The position numbers and the translations under genes are program-made. Under the pieces are notes generated by a model, which made no database searches, was not told where the DNA came from, and worked only from the letters and a program-made list of their open reading frames with translations. Below are positions 11,913 to 23,065 of a stretch of 64,000 nucleotides of DNA, in pieces. Position 1 is the stretch's first letter, and the number at the start of each line of letters is the position of its first letter. The DNA lies in contig NC_082701.1 in NCBI RefSeq assembly GCF_949987515.2, forward strand, positions 34,923,755 through 34,987,754, given 5' to 3'. Source of the DNA: Delphinus delphis (lineage: Eukaryota; Chordata; Mammalia; Artiodactyla; Delphinidae).

Positions 11913-12806
11913 CTAGAGAAGTTCCTTTAGCATTTGTTGTAAAGCTGGTTTGGTGGCACTGAATTCTCTTAGCTTTTTCTTGTCTTTAAAGGTTTTATTT
12001 TCTCTGTCGTATCTGAATGAGATCTTTGCGCAGTAGAGTAATCTTGGTTGTATGATTTTCCCTTTCATCACTTTAAATATGTCCTGCCACTCCCTTCTGG
12101 ATTGCAGAGTTTCTGATGAAAGAACAGCTGTTAGCCCTATAGGGATTCCCTTGTATATTATTTGTTGTTTTTCTCTTGCTGCTTTTAACATCTTTTTCTT
12201 AGTATTTAATTTTTGATAATTTGATTACTATGTGTCTTTGGGTGTTTCTCCTTGAATTTATCCTGTATGGGACTCTCTGAATTTCCAGGACTTGATTGAC
12301 TATTTCCTTGCCCATGTTAGGGAAGTTTTCACCTATAATCTCTTCAAATATTTTCTCAGTCCCTTTCTTTTTCCCTTCTTATTCTGGGACCCATATAATT
12401 CAAATGTTGGTGCATTTAATGGTGTCCCAGAGGTCTCTGTGACTGTCCTCAATTCTTTGCATTCTTTTTTCTTTATTCTGCTCTGCAGTAGTTATTTCCA
12501 CTGTTTTATCTTCCAGGTCACTTATCCGTTCTTCTGCCTTAGTTATTCTGCTACTGATTCCTTCTAGAGAATTTTTAATTTCATTTATTGATTTGTCCAT
12601 CTCTTTTTATTTGCTCTTTAGTTCTTCTAGGTCCTTGTTAAACATTTCTTGTATTTTCTCCATTCTTTCCCAAGATTTTTGATTATCTTTACTGTCATTA
12701 CTCTGAGTTCTTTTTCAGATAGACTGCCTATTTCTTCTTCATTTATTTGTTCTGGTGGGTTTTTACCTTGCTCGTTCATCTGCTGCATGTTTCTATGTCT
12801 TCTCAT
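11913..12806 (-). pseudogene. L1 ORF1 (RNA-binding chaperone), decayed
   Basis: ORF1p coats L1 RNA as a coiled-coil trimer. The likely start is the ATG at 12806-12804, and the stop is at 11915-11913, 57 bp before ORF2 as usual for L1. A coiled-coil section is visible at 12600-12400 (INEIKNSLEGISSRITKAEE). The C-terminal domain is visible at 12191-11913 (REWQDIFKVMKGK, LREFSATKPALQQMLKELL). The middle is frameshifted, and an in-frame stop lies just before 12600. Confidence 0.88.
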
Positions 12807-13511
12807 CTTGTTTAACTTACTGTATTTGGGATCTCCTTTTTGCAGGCTGCTGGTTCATAGTTCTCATTGTTTTTGGTGTCTGTCCCCAGTGGCTAAGGTT
12901 GGTTCAGTGGGTTGTGCAGGCTTCCTGGTGGAGGGGACTAGTGCCTGTGTTGTGGTGGATGAGGCTAGATCTTGTCTTTCTGTTGAGCAGGATGGCATCT
13001 AGTGTTGTGTTTTCCAGGTTTTGTGACCTTATTATGATTTTAGGCAGCCTCATTGCAAATGGCTGTGGTTGTGTTCCTGTCTTGATAGTTGTTTCACATA
13101 GGGGGTCCAGCAGTAGCTTGCTGTTCAGTGAGTGGAGTTGGGTCTCATCATTGAAAAGGAGATCTCTGGGAAAGCTTTCACCGTTTGATGTTACATGGAA
13201 CCAGGAGGTCTCTGGTGGACCAATGTCCTGAAATTGACTCTCCCAAATCAGAGGCACAGGCCTGACACCCAGCCGGAGCACCAAGACCCTGTCAGGCACA
13301 TGGCTCAGAAGAAACTGGAGAAAAAAAAGAAAGAAAGAAAGAAAGAAAAACTAAACTAAAGTTATTAAAATAAGAAACAAAAATAATCATTGTCCAGTGC
13401 CTCAATCAGGAAACTTGCACAAGACTCTTAGATAGCCTCATCCACCAGAAGGCAGACAGCAGTAGCAAGAACTACATTCCTGCAGTTGTGGAACAAAAAT
13501 CAAATTCTTGA

Positions 13512-13925
13512 ACACTTCCCTGACATGGAAAGGGAATAGCCACCCAAGTCCAGGAAGGGCAGAGAGTCCCATACAGGATAAACACAAGGAGAAACACACC
13601 GAGACACATAGTAATCAAATTGGGAAAAATTAAAGACAAAGAATAATTATTGAAAGCGGCAAGAGAAAAATGACAAATAAAATTCAAGAGAACTCCCATA
13701 AGGTTAACAACTGATTTCTCAGCAGAAACTCTACAAGCCAGAAGGGAGTGGCATGATATACTTCAAGTGATGAAAGGGAAGAACCTACAACCAAGATTAC
13801 TCTACCCTGCAAGGATCTCATTCAGATTCAATGGAGAAATGAAAAGCTTTACAGACAAGCAAAAGCTAAGAGAATTCAGCACCACCAAACCGCCTCTAAA
13901 ACAAATGCTAAAGGAACTTCTCTAA
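13512..13925 (+). pseudogene. L1 ORF1 C-terminal remnant
   Basis: This is the downstream part of ORF1, encoding the RNA-binding core and C-terminal domain. It includes text corresponding to SAETLQARREWHDI and LREFSTTKPPLKQMLKELL, ending in TAA at 13923-13925. The N-terminal coiled coil is missing through an internal deletion whose junction lies near 13511. Frame breaks prevent a continuous translation. The 59-bp gap to ORF2 is typical. Confidence 0.85.
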
Positions 13926-13984
13926 GTGGGAAACACAAGAGAAGAAAAGGATCTACAAAAAACAAACACAAAACAATAAAGAAA

Positions 13985-16900
13985 ATGGTCATAAGTACAT
14001 ACATATCGATAATTGCCTTAGACGTGAATGGATTAAATGCTCCAACAAAAAGACACAGGCTTGCTGGATACAAAAACAAGACCCCAATATATGTTGTCTA
14101 CAAGAGACCCACTGCAGACCTAGGGACACATACAGACCAAAAGCAAAGGGATGGAAAAAGATATTCTATGCAATTGGAAATTAAAATAAAGCTGGAGTAG
14201 CAACACTCATTTTAGATAAATAGCCTTTAAAATAAAGTATGTTACAAGAGACAAGGAAGGACACTACATAATAATCAAGGGATCAACCCAAGAAGAAGAT
14301 ATAACAATTATAAATATATATGCACCCAACATAGGAGCACCTCAATACATAAGGCAACTGCTAACAGCTATAAAGAGGAAATTGACAGTAACACAATAAT
14401 AGTGGGGGAGCTTAACACCTCACTTACACCAATGGACAGATCACCAAAACTGAAAATAAATAAGGAAACACAAGCTTGAAATGACACAATAGACCAGATA
14501 AATTTAATTGATATTTATAGGACATTCCATCCAACAACAGCACATTACACTTTCTTCTCAAGTGTGCATGGAACATTCTCCAGGATAGATCATATCTTAG
14601 GTAACAAATCAAGCCCCAGTAAACTTAAGAAAATAGAAATCATATCAAGCATGCTTTCTGACCACAAAGCTATTTGATTAGAAATGAATTACAGGGGAAA
14701 AAATGTAAAAAAAACCCAAAAAACACAAGGAGGCTAAATGATACGTTACCAAATCTCCAAGAGATCACTGAATAAATCAAAGAGGAAATCAAAAAATACC
14801 TAGAGACAAATGACAATGAAATAGTGATGATCCAAAACCTATGGGCTGCAGCAAAAGCAGTTCTAAGAGGGAAGTTTATAGTTATACAAGCCTATCTCAA
14901 GAAACAAGAAAAATCTCAAATAAGCAATCTAACCTTACACCTAAAGGAACTAGAGAAAGAAGAAGAACAACAAAAAAAAAGCCCAAAGTTAGCAGAAGGA
15001 AAGAAATCATAAAGATCAGAGCAGAAATAAATGAAATAGAAACAAAGAAAAGAATAGCAAAGATCAATAAAACTAAAAGCTGGTTATTTGAGAAGATAAA
15101 CAAAATTACTAAACCTTTGGCCAGACTCATCAAGCAAAAGAGGGAGAGGACTCAAATCAATAAAATTAGAAATGAAAAGGAAGAAGTTACAACAGGCACT
15201 GCAGAAATACAAAGCATCCTAGGAGACTACTATAAGCATCTTGCTGCCAATAAAATGGACACCGTGGAAGAAATGGACAATTTTTTAGAAAGGTATAACC
15301 TTCCCAAATTGAACCAGGAAGAAATAGAAAATATGACCAGATGAATCACAAGTAATGAAATTGAAACTGTGATTAAAAATCTTCCAACAAACAAAAGTCC
15401 AGGACGAGATGCCTTCAGAGGTGAATTCTATCAAATATTTAGAGAAGAACTAACACCCATCCTTCTCAAATTCTTCCAAAAAATTGGGGAGGAAGGAACA
15501 CTCCCAAACTCATTTTGTGAGGCTACTATCACCCTGATACCAAAACCAGACAAACATCCTACAAGAAAAGAAAATTACAGACCAATATCACTGATGAATA
15601 TAGGTGCAAAAATCCTCAACAAAATACTAGCAAACAGAATGCAACAACACATTAGAAAGATCACACACCATGATCAAGTGAGATTTATCCCAGTGATGCA
15701 TGGATTCTTCAATATACACAAATTAATCAATGTGATACACCATATTAACAAATTGAAAAATAAAAACCATATGATCATCTCAATAGATGTGGAAAAAGCT
15801 TTTGAAAAAATTCAATACCCATTTAAGATAAAAACTCTTCAGAAAGTGGGCATAGAGGGAACCTACCTTAACATAATAAAGGTCATATATGACAAAGCCA
15901 CAGCAAACATCATTCTTAATGGTGAAAAACTGAAAGCATTTCCTCTAAGATCAGGAACAAGACAAGGATGTCCGCTCTCACCACTATTATTCAACACAAT
16001 TTTGGAAGTCCTAGCCACAGCAATCAGAGAAGAAAAAGAAATAAAAGGAATACAAATTGGAAAAGAAGAAGTAAAACTGTCACTGTTTGCAGATGACATG
16101 ATACTATACATAGAGAATTCCAAAGATGCCACCAGAAAACTACTAGAGCTAATCAATGAATTTGGTAACATTGCAGGAAACAAATTAATGTACAGAAATC
16201 TCTTGCATTCCTATACACTAATGATGAAAAATCTGAAAGAGAAATTAAGGAAACATTCCCATTTACCATTGCAACCAAAAGAATAAAATACCTAGGAATA
16301 AACCTACCTAAGGAGACAAAAGACCTGTATGAAGAAAACTATAAGACACTGATGAAAGAAATTAAAGATGATACCAACAGATGGAGAGTTATACCATGTT
16401 CTTGTGTTGGAAGAATCAATATTTTGAAAGTGACTATACTACCCAAAGCAATCTACAGATTCAATGTAATCCCTACCAAGTTACCAATGGCATTTTTTTA
16501 CACAACTAGAATAAAAAATCTTAAAATTTGTATGGAGACACAAATGACCCCGAATAGCCCAAACAGTCTTGAGGGAAAAAAACGGAGCTGGAGGAATAAG
16601 ACTCCCTGACTTCAGATAATATTACAAAGCTACAGTAATCAAGACAATATGGTACTGGCACAAAAACAGAAACATAGACCAATGGAACAAGATGGAAAGC
16701 CCAGAGATAAACCCACACACCTATGGTCAACTAATCTATGACAAAGGAGACAAGGATATACAATGGAGAAAAGGCAGTGTCTTCAATAAGTGGTTCTAGG
16801 AAAACTGGACAGCCACATGTAAAAGAATGAAATTAGAACACTCCCTAACACCATATACAGAAATAAGCTCAAAATGGATTAGAGACCTAAATGTAAGACC

Positions 16901-17811
16901 AGACACTATAAAACTCTTTGGGGAAAACATAGGAAGAACACTGTTTGACATAAATCACAGCAAGATCTTTTTTGATCCACCTCCTAGAGTAATGGAAATA
17001 AAAACAAAAATGAAAAAATGGGACCTAATGAAATGTCAAAGCTTATGCACAGCAAAGGAAACCATAAACAAGATGAAAAGACAACCCTCAGAATGGGAGA
17101 AAAAATTTGCAAACGAATCAACAGACAAAGGATTAATCTCCAAAATATATAAACAGTTCATGCAGCTCAATATTAAAAAAACAAACAACCTAATCCAAAA
17201 ATGAGCAGAAGACCTAAACAGACATTTCTCTAAAGAAGACATACAGATGGTCAAGAAGCATATGAAAAGCTGCTCAACATCACTAATTATTAGAGAAATG
17301 CAAATGAAAACTACAATGAGGTATCACCTCACACCAGTTATAATGGGCATCATTAGAAAATCTACAAACAACAAATGCTGGAGAGGGTGTGGAGAAAAGG
17401 GAACTCTCTTGCACTGTTGGTGGGAATGTAAATTGATATAGCCACTATGGAGAACAGTATGGAAGTTCCTTAAAAAACTAAAAATAGAATCACCATATGA
17501 TCCAGCCATCCCACCACTTGGCAGATACCAAGAGAAAACCATAATTCAAAAAAGGCACTTGCACCCCAATGTTCATTGCAGCACTGTTTACAATAGCCAG
17601 GTCATGGAAGCAACCTAAATGCCCATCGACAGACAGATGGATAAAGAAGCTGTGGTACATATATACAATGGAATATTACTCAGCCATAAAAAACAACGAA
17701 ATTGGTTCATTTGTTGAGGCATGGATGGATATAGAGACTGTCATACAGAGTGTAGTAAGTCAGAAAGAGAAAAAGAAATATAGTATATTAATGCATATAT
17801 GTGGAATCTAG
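13985..17811 (+). pseudogene. L1 ORF2 (endonuclease/reverse transcriptase), best preserved in window
   Basis: The start is the ATG at 13985 (MVISTYISIIALDVNGLNAP, the typical L1 endonuclease N-terminus) and the end is the TAG at 17809-17811, about 1275 codons. The longest open piece, 15369-16286, covers the [30 protein letters not shown], then the catalytic FADD at 16086-16097 with both Asp intact. Downstream are [20 protein letters not shown] (17100s), [20 protein letters not shown] (17380s) and the terminal WYIYTMEYYSAIK region (17660s). Stops and frameshifts, for example between 14200 and 14824 and after 16286, make it a pseudogene. It looks less decayed than the two minus-strand copies. 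Confidence 0.92.
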
Positions 17812-18055
17812 AAAAATGGTACAGATGACCTGCTTTTCAGGGCAGAAATTGAGACAGAGATGTAGAGAACAAACGTATGGACACCAAGGGGGGAAAGCGG
17901 TGGTGGGTTGGGGGTGGTGGTGTGATGAATTGGGCTATTGGGATTGACATGTATACACTGATGCATGTAAAACTGATGACTAATAAGAACCTGCTGTATA
18001 AAAAAATAAAGTAAAATTAAAAAAATAAAATATATATTATTATAATAAAAATAAT

Positions 18056-19085
18056 AAAAATAGAAAAGAAAGAAAGAAAAAAGATAGCAACCAAACCAAA
18101 AAACAAATCCACCAATGATAAGAAACATTAAAATCTTTAATAAAAAATTTAAAAAAAAAACAGCAAAAAACAAAAAATAACAGACACACAGAACCCTAGG
18201 ACAAATGGTAAAAGCAAAGCTATACAGACAAAATCCCACAAAGACTACACATACACACTCACAAAAAGAGAAAAAAAGGAAAAAATATATATATATATAT
18301 CATTGCTTCCAAAGTCCACTGCCTCAATTGTGGGATGATTCATTGTCTATTTAGGTATTCCAGTCATGCAGGGTACATCAAGGTGATTGTGGAGATTTAG
18401 TCTGCTGCTCCTGAGGCTGCTGGGAGAGATTTCCCTTTCTCTTCTTTGGTCACACATCTCCTGGGGTTCAACTTTGGATCTGGCCCTGCCTCTACATGTA
18501 GGTCGCCTAAGGGCATCTGCTCTTCCCTCACAAGGACAGGGTTAAAGTAGCAACTGATTAGATGGCTCTGGCTCACTCAGGCCGGGGGGAGAGAGCAGGG
18601 TCCATAATGCGGCCGAGCCTGTGGCAGCAGAGGCCAGCATGATGTTACAACAGCCTGAGGTGTGCCGTATGTTCTCCTGGGGAAGTTGTCCCTGGATCAC
18701 GGGACCCTGGCGGTGGTGGACTGCACAGTCTCCTGGGAAGGGAGGTGTGTATAGTGACCTGTGCTTGCACACAGGCTTCTTGGTGGCTGCACCAGCAGCC
18801 TTAGCGTTTCATGTCCATCTCTGGTGTCCCTGCTGATAGCCGCGGCTCCCGCCCGTCTCTGGAGCTCGTTTAGGCGGTGCTCTGAATCCCCTCTCCTCGC
18901 GCACCCCAAAACAATGGTCTCTTGCGTCTTAGGTCCAGACTTTTTCCCAGACTCCCTCCTGGCTAGCTGTGGGGCACTAGCTCCCTTCAGGCTGTGTTCA
19001 TGCAGCCAACCCCAGTCCTCTCCCTGGGATTTGGCCTCCGAAGCCCGAGCCTCAGCTCCCAGCCCCCGCCCGCCTAGGTGAGTGT
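18056..19085 (-). promoter_or_regulatory. Detached 5'UTR/internal promoter of the split L1
   Basis: This GC-rich, CpG-containing stretch is the far 5' part of the minus-strand L1. It aligns with the 5'UTR at 54600-55560, sharing ctgcctcaatt..gggat, ttcattgtct, ctcctgaggctgc, gatcacgggaccctg and ccccaaaacaatggtctctt. L1 5'UTRs act as pol II promoters. Here the first part of the UTR is missing, so promoter activity is unlikely. Open frames at 18542-19110 on both strands are by-products of GC content, not genes. Confidence 0.82.
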
Positions 19086-19966
19086 TACATTTGTTATATT
19101 TGAATAACATACCTTAAATTTTGTACACTTTTAATACAATTCCATTTAACTTTTTTTATTTATCTAACATTGTGAATAAGTTGAAATCATGCGTAAAATG
19201 AAAACACGAAAGAGGGCTTCAGAAAAGAATTTTTAAAGAACAAAAGATAAGTACATTCTTACTGTTGTCATTGTAGGCATACAGAACATATTTGATTTAA
19301 TATTAGTTTGTTACCTTGATTTATAACTTTTAAATAGACATAAATATGAAGTCTCCATTTGTACTTTTGTTCTGGGCCCCACACAAGTTAGTGGTTGATC
19401 TGCAGCTAGGAGAAAGGTGATGGTAATAAAGAGAGTAGCAACATCCAGAATATCCACCAGCAACTATCCTCCCTGTATATGGGGACTACTGTGCCTGATA
19501 CTTGTGTGGGGGCCATGGGCATAGGGAGGGATGCAAATCAGGAAACCTGACATATATGGAGGAAGGCTTCTAGAAAGAGGGGAGATTTGGAAGAAACAAA
19601 GGGAAGGGACTTGAGAGAAGCTCATATAATTATGCAAATGAGTTATAAATTTAAATGCCTCATTATTGGGATTCAAAGGAAACACCCAGAGAAATTCTAC
19701 TCCAATTGCAGAGTCCTGTTATTTATGATGCACTGTTTAGATTAGGAGAGCCATGGCACAGAGCTTGTATTCATCGAATGCTAATGAGTGATAATTGCTA
19801 TCATAAGTAATACTATTCTTCATAATGACACAATAGAATTCCTCTTTATCACATCTATTTATGATATGAGTGGACAGAATATAACGGGAAAAAATTTTAT
19901 GGGGTGGTAAGAACACATAAACCTTTCAAGTGAACTGTCACAGTAGTGATAGAAATAAAACCATAT
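19086..19966. other. Unassigned stretch between L1 nest and SINE
   Basis: Host sequence without a recognised exon, RNA gene or named repeat. The frames seen here are short and lack domain or splice context. Confidence 0.55.
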
Positions 19967-20266
19967 AAGGGACTTCCCTGGTGGCACAGTGGTTAAGAAT
20001 TTGCCTGCCAATGTAGGGGACATGGGTTTAATCCCTGGTCCGGGAAGATCCCACATGCTGCTGAGCAACTAAGCCTGCATGCCACAACTACTGCATCCCA
20101 CGTGCCTAGAACCTGTGATCCACAACAAAGAGAAGCCACCGCATTGAAAAGCCTGCACACTGCAACAAAGAATGCCCCCACTCGCCGCAACTAGAGAAAG
20201 CCTGTGCACAGCAACAAAGACCCAATGCAGCCAAAAAATAAATAAATAAATTTATTTTTAAAAAAG
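19967..20266 (+). mobile_element. Long CHR-type SINE
   Basis: The element starts gggacttccctggtggcaca, continues with the tRNA-derived B-box-like gggtttaatccc and the repeated tRNA-unrelated body (gcaactaagcc, gcaacaaagaa, gcaacaaagac) and ends in an (A/T)-rich aaataaataaat tail. It is flanked by the 10-bp direct repeat aaaaccatat (19957-19966 and 20267-20276). It is longer and more diverged than the other CHR copies, suggesting an older subfamily, and it is the only plus-strand copy in the window. Confidence 0.92.
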
Positions 20267-20289
20267 AAAACCATATGAATAGCAATGAA

Positions 20290-20470
20290 GATTTTGCCCA
20301 CAGATATACCTGAGATTGGCTCCTAAGAATGACATTTATTAGTGAGGAAATTTATTCAACCTTTGTGAGACTTAGTTTCTTCATTTGTAAAAATGGGGAT
20401 AATAAAAGCTATTTTGAGTGCTATGAGAATGAAATGACGTACATAAAACACTTATTATAACGTCAAGAAC
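20290..20470 (+). repeat. MIR SINE remnant
   Basis: The stretch contains the MIR 3' half: gagacttagtttcttcattt, aaaatggggataata and the following ctatgagaatgaaatga. Diverged, noncoding. Confidence 0.7.
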
Positions 20471-20499
20471 AGATTAGCAGTAAACTGAATTAAATTTTG

Positions 20500-21060
20500 T
20501 GTTATTAATCTGTTAAAATAAAAATCAGATCATGTTATTCCTTTGCTCAAAAGCCTCTAAGGATGAAAGTGCCCCATCTCAATTAAAGGAAAAGCCAAAG
20601 TTCTGACAATGCTAAGAGATCTCTTACAGTTTGTTTACCCTGATCTCTGCCCCACTCCCTTTTCTTTCTGAAATCATCTCCCATTCACTGCTATGGTCAC
20701 ACTGTTCCTCAGCAAGGCCAGGACACCTGCATTTGCCCTCTCTCTCTTGGATCATGCTTCCCCTGCATGTCCTCTCAATGAGGTCTTCCAAGGTCACTTT
20801 ATTTAAAATTGCAACCCTCCTCCTGAGAAGTCTCTATCCCTTTTGACTGCTTTATCTTTCTCAGTGCTGTTCATTGTGTCATTTACCATGACACATTTCC
20901 TATTACATTCACTTTTTGTCTCTCCTCAAGGGAAAATAAACTCCATGTAATGGAGGATTTGGGTTTGTTTTTGAAAGCTGTTATATTCATAGTTCCTAGA
21001 ATGCAGTCTGGCCCATACTTGGCACTCATTAAATATTTATTGGATGAAGACGATATGTTT
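20500..21060 (+). repeat. L2 LINE 3' end
   Basis: The order of phrases matches L2: aatcagatcatgttattcct (about 20524), cagcaaggccaggac, cctctcaatgaggtcttccaaggtcac region (20770-20800), actccatgtaatggagg, then gcactcattaaatatttatt at the 3' end. Frames at 20631-20846 and 20883-21251 fall inside or across this relic and are not genes. Confidence 0.8.
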
Positions 21061-22054
21061 GATGATAAAGATGAAAACAAATATATAGCCACAGCATCTA
21101 CTGCATTTGTAATTGCATCATTTTGGGGGGGGTGAAAGGGAGAAACTAATGTTCCTGAATATTTGTTAAGGCAAAGTGGAAAGCAAAAAAAGTCAGATAG
21201 CCTGAACTTCAGCCTCAGTGATACTATTAGGTAATTATGTGCCTTGCACATCCATCACCACTTCTGGATTTCGAGTGCCACATTGGTGAGTAAGATTGGA
21301 GACCATAAGCCTTAGAGTCCTTTCATTCACTAACATAATGTGAACCTATTGTTTCACTGTCTTGCCTTTTTATTGGCAAAAATATGTATTTTAGTATTTA
21401 AATTTTTTTAAATAACATTTTTTCGTACTCATACTGCTTTTTAAATTCCTCACCTCAATCTTTTTTTTTTCTTTTCTTTAACATTCCTGTGGGAAATTAT
21501 TTTAGCTTAAAGCCTTAGAAATCAGGTGTGTAGAAAACTGCTCTCTGTCCCTTCAGTATTCATTCTCCTTTTTCTTTCTATAGTAATAGAATTTTTATCT
21601 TGGCACATGGCTGCCCAGGGAAGGAATACATTTCCCCCTGTTCTTTGCTGGTAGCCATGGCCATGGAACTAGGTCTAAATTCTGGGCAGGGGAATGTTAA
21701 TGAAATTGATATGCGCCACTTCTGAGTGCTTGCCTTAGAAGGGAAGTGCTCATGTAAGTGAGATTATGGATGAGAGTGATTTACTTTGTAAACAGCATTC
21801 CAGGTTTACAGCAAGTGCAAGGCCCCATTGCAGAAGGGAGCATGGTGAGCATGAGTGATTAAAAGAAGGTTTCTGTGGCTAGACCACTGTGAGCAAGACT
21901 GTGGTGGGAGATGAAACTGGAGAAATAAAGACCTATCTGTACAGAGCCAAAAATGGGATAGTAAAGAAGTGTATCTTTGAGTAATTGAAATGTTTTAAGA
22001 AAGGATTGTTCTGGTATAAGGGTGTGTGTAAGATAATAGAATATACTTGACCCT
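21061..22054. other. Unassigned stretch
   Basis: No gene recognised. The region includes an AT-rich part (21380-21480). No structure RNA or clear recent transposon was seen. Confidence 0.5.
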
Positions 22055-22190
22055 TGAACTGCACAGGTTTGAGCTGCATGAGTCCACTTATATGCAGATT
22101 TTTTCAATAAATATATACTATGGTACTATGCAATCCAAGGTTGGTTGAATTTGTGGGTACGGACCACGGATATCGAGGGCCGACTCTAAA
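22055..22190. repeat. DNA-transposon remnant (MER2/Tigger-like)
   Basis: The phrases cttgaactgcacaggtttga, gcagattttttcaataaata, ggttggttgaatttgtgggt and gagggccgactctaaag are characteristic of Tigger/MER2-type sequence, ending with the agggccgact terminal motif. Only about 135 bp remain, with no ORF. Confidence 0.6.
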
Positions 22191-22212
22191 GTTACATGGG
22201 GACTATCGACTG

Positions 22213-23065
22213 TGTGGAAATTGGTGCTCCTAACCCTGGCCTTGTTCAAGTGTTAACTGCATATGTTGGTCTCTGCCCCAAGTTCTTGGCAGAGACCTCC
22301 TAAAACTCTTGTAATTTCCTAAGTGGTAAGAACACAAAGAGGATATCTTGTTCCAGTGTTTGGTCTTTGACCTTGTCACTAACACAGGGCTACTTAAACT
22401 TTGTACAGTCCTAAGTGATGAGAGCAAGAGGAGCATCTTTTTTCTGTGTGGGCTCCTGGATGGGGGCTGATCATAGAAAAGTTCAAGCCATGATTAGAAG
22501 CTTGGGGTTTTCAGCTCCAACCCTCATCCTGAAGAGAGGGGAGAGGGGCTAGACATAGAGTCAGTTATTGATCATGCTTATGTGAAGAAGTTTCTATAAA
22601 ACCCCAACAGTACAGTGTATGGACAGCTTCCAATCTGATGAACACATCCACACTAGGAAGTGACACACCCCAACTCTATGGTGACAGAAGATACTGTGCT
22701 TGGGACCCTCCCAGACCTCACCCCATATATCTCTTCACATAGCTGATCACCTGTATCCTTTATCATATCCTTTGATAAACTGGTAAACATAAGTAAGTGT
22801 TTCCCTGAGTTCTGTGAGCTACTCCAGCAAATTAATCAAACCCAAGGATGGAATCATGGGAACCTCTGATTTGTAGCCAAATTGGACAGTTGTGGGTAAC
22901 CTGGGAACCTACCACTTGCATTTGGCTTCTGAAGTAGGGTGGGAGCAAACTTGGGGACTGATCACTTACCTGTGGGATCTGACACTATCTCCAAGTAAAT
23001 AGTGTGAGAATTGAGTTAAAATTTAGAACACCCAGTTGGTGTCACAGAACATTGCTTAGTGTAAG
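22213..23065 (+). mobile_element. Solo LTR of an endogenous retrovirus
   Basis: The segment has an LTR plan on the plus strand: a long U3, a TATA box tataaaa at 22595-22601 followed by cccc, and downstream R/U5-like text including tttgataaactggtaaac (22772-22790) as a degenerate polyadenylation region. It ends around cacccagttggtgtcacaga (23030-23050). No gag, pol or env follows, so it is a solo or isolated LTR. Boundaries are approximate and the family is not named. Confidence 0.6.

Larger units (their letters stand above)
13389..18046 (+). mobile_element. Plus-strand L1 LINE inserted into the other L1
   Basis: The element contains a short 5'UTR-like piece (13389-13511), the C-terminal part of ORF1 (13512-13925), a complete-length but broken ORF2 (13985-17811) and a 3'UTR ending with aacctgctgtataaaaaaat and an A-rich tail at 17992-18046. 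The 3' end differs from the aataaagatgtt type of the minus-strand L1s, so it is a different L1 subfamily. Around 13511 the sequence jumps from 5'UTR to mid-ORF1, indicating an internal deletion of several hundred bp. Possible TSDs aaaaataat (13380-13388 and 18047-18055) are low complexity and uncertain. Confidence 0.9.
7690..19085 (-). mobile_element. Near full-length L1 LINE, split by a second L1
   Basis: On the minus strand this element runs from a 5'UTR (19085-18056, then 13379-12807) through ORF1 (12806-11913) and ORF2 (about 11855-8060) to a 3' end near 7690, where the plus strand reads aactttattggagtataat. About 6.7 kb belongs to it. The 5'UTR is interrupted at 13389-18046 by a plus-strand L1. 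Continuity across the gap is shown by the L1 at 50100-55993, whose uninterrupted 5'UTR at 54430-54850 matches 13220-13330 on one side and 18310-18400 on the other. The 5' end stops near 19085, about 400 bp short of the other copy's, so it is 5'-truncated inside the UTR. Both ORFs are broken. Confidence 0.92.

Noticed and set aside
12649..13231. Overlapping plus-strand ORFs of 117 and 158 codons
   Set aside because: They are antisense shadows of the L1 5'UTR and ORF1 start on the minus strand.
7690..19085. Twin-priming as an explanation for the opposite-facing L1 parts
   Set aside because: Each orientation has its own ORF1, ORF2 and 3' end, which an inverted single insertion cannot give. Nesting of two L1s fits.
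18540..19110. GC-rich, CpG-bearing island with overlapping ORFs on both strands, as if a gene promoter or first exon
   Set aside because: It aligns with the 5'UTR of the L1 at 54600-55560 and is the detached UTR of the split L1.
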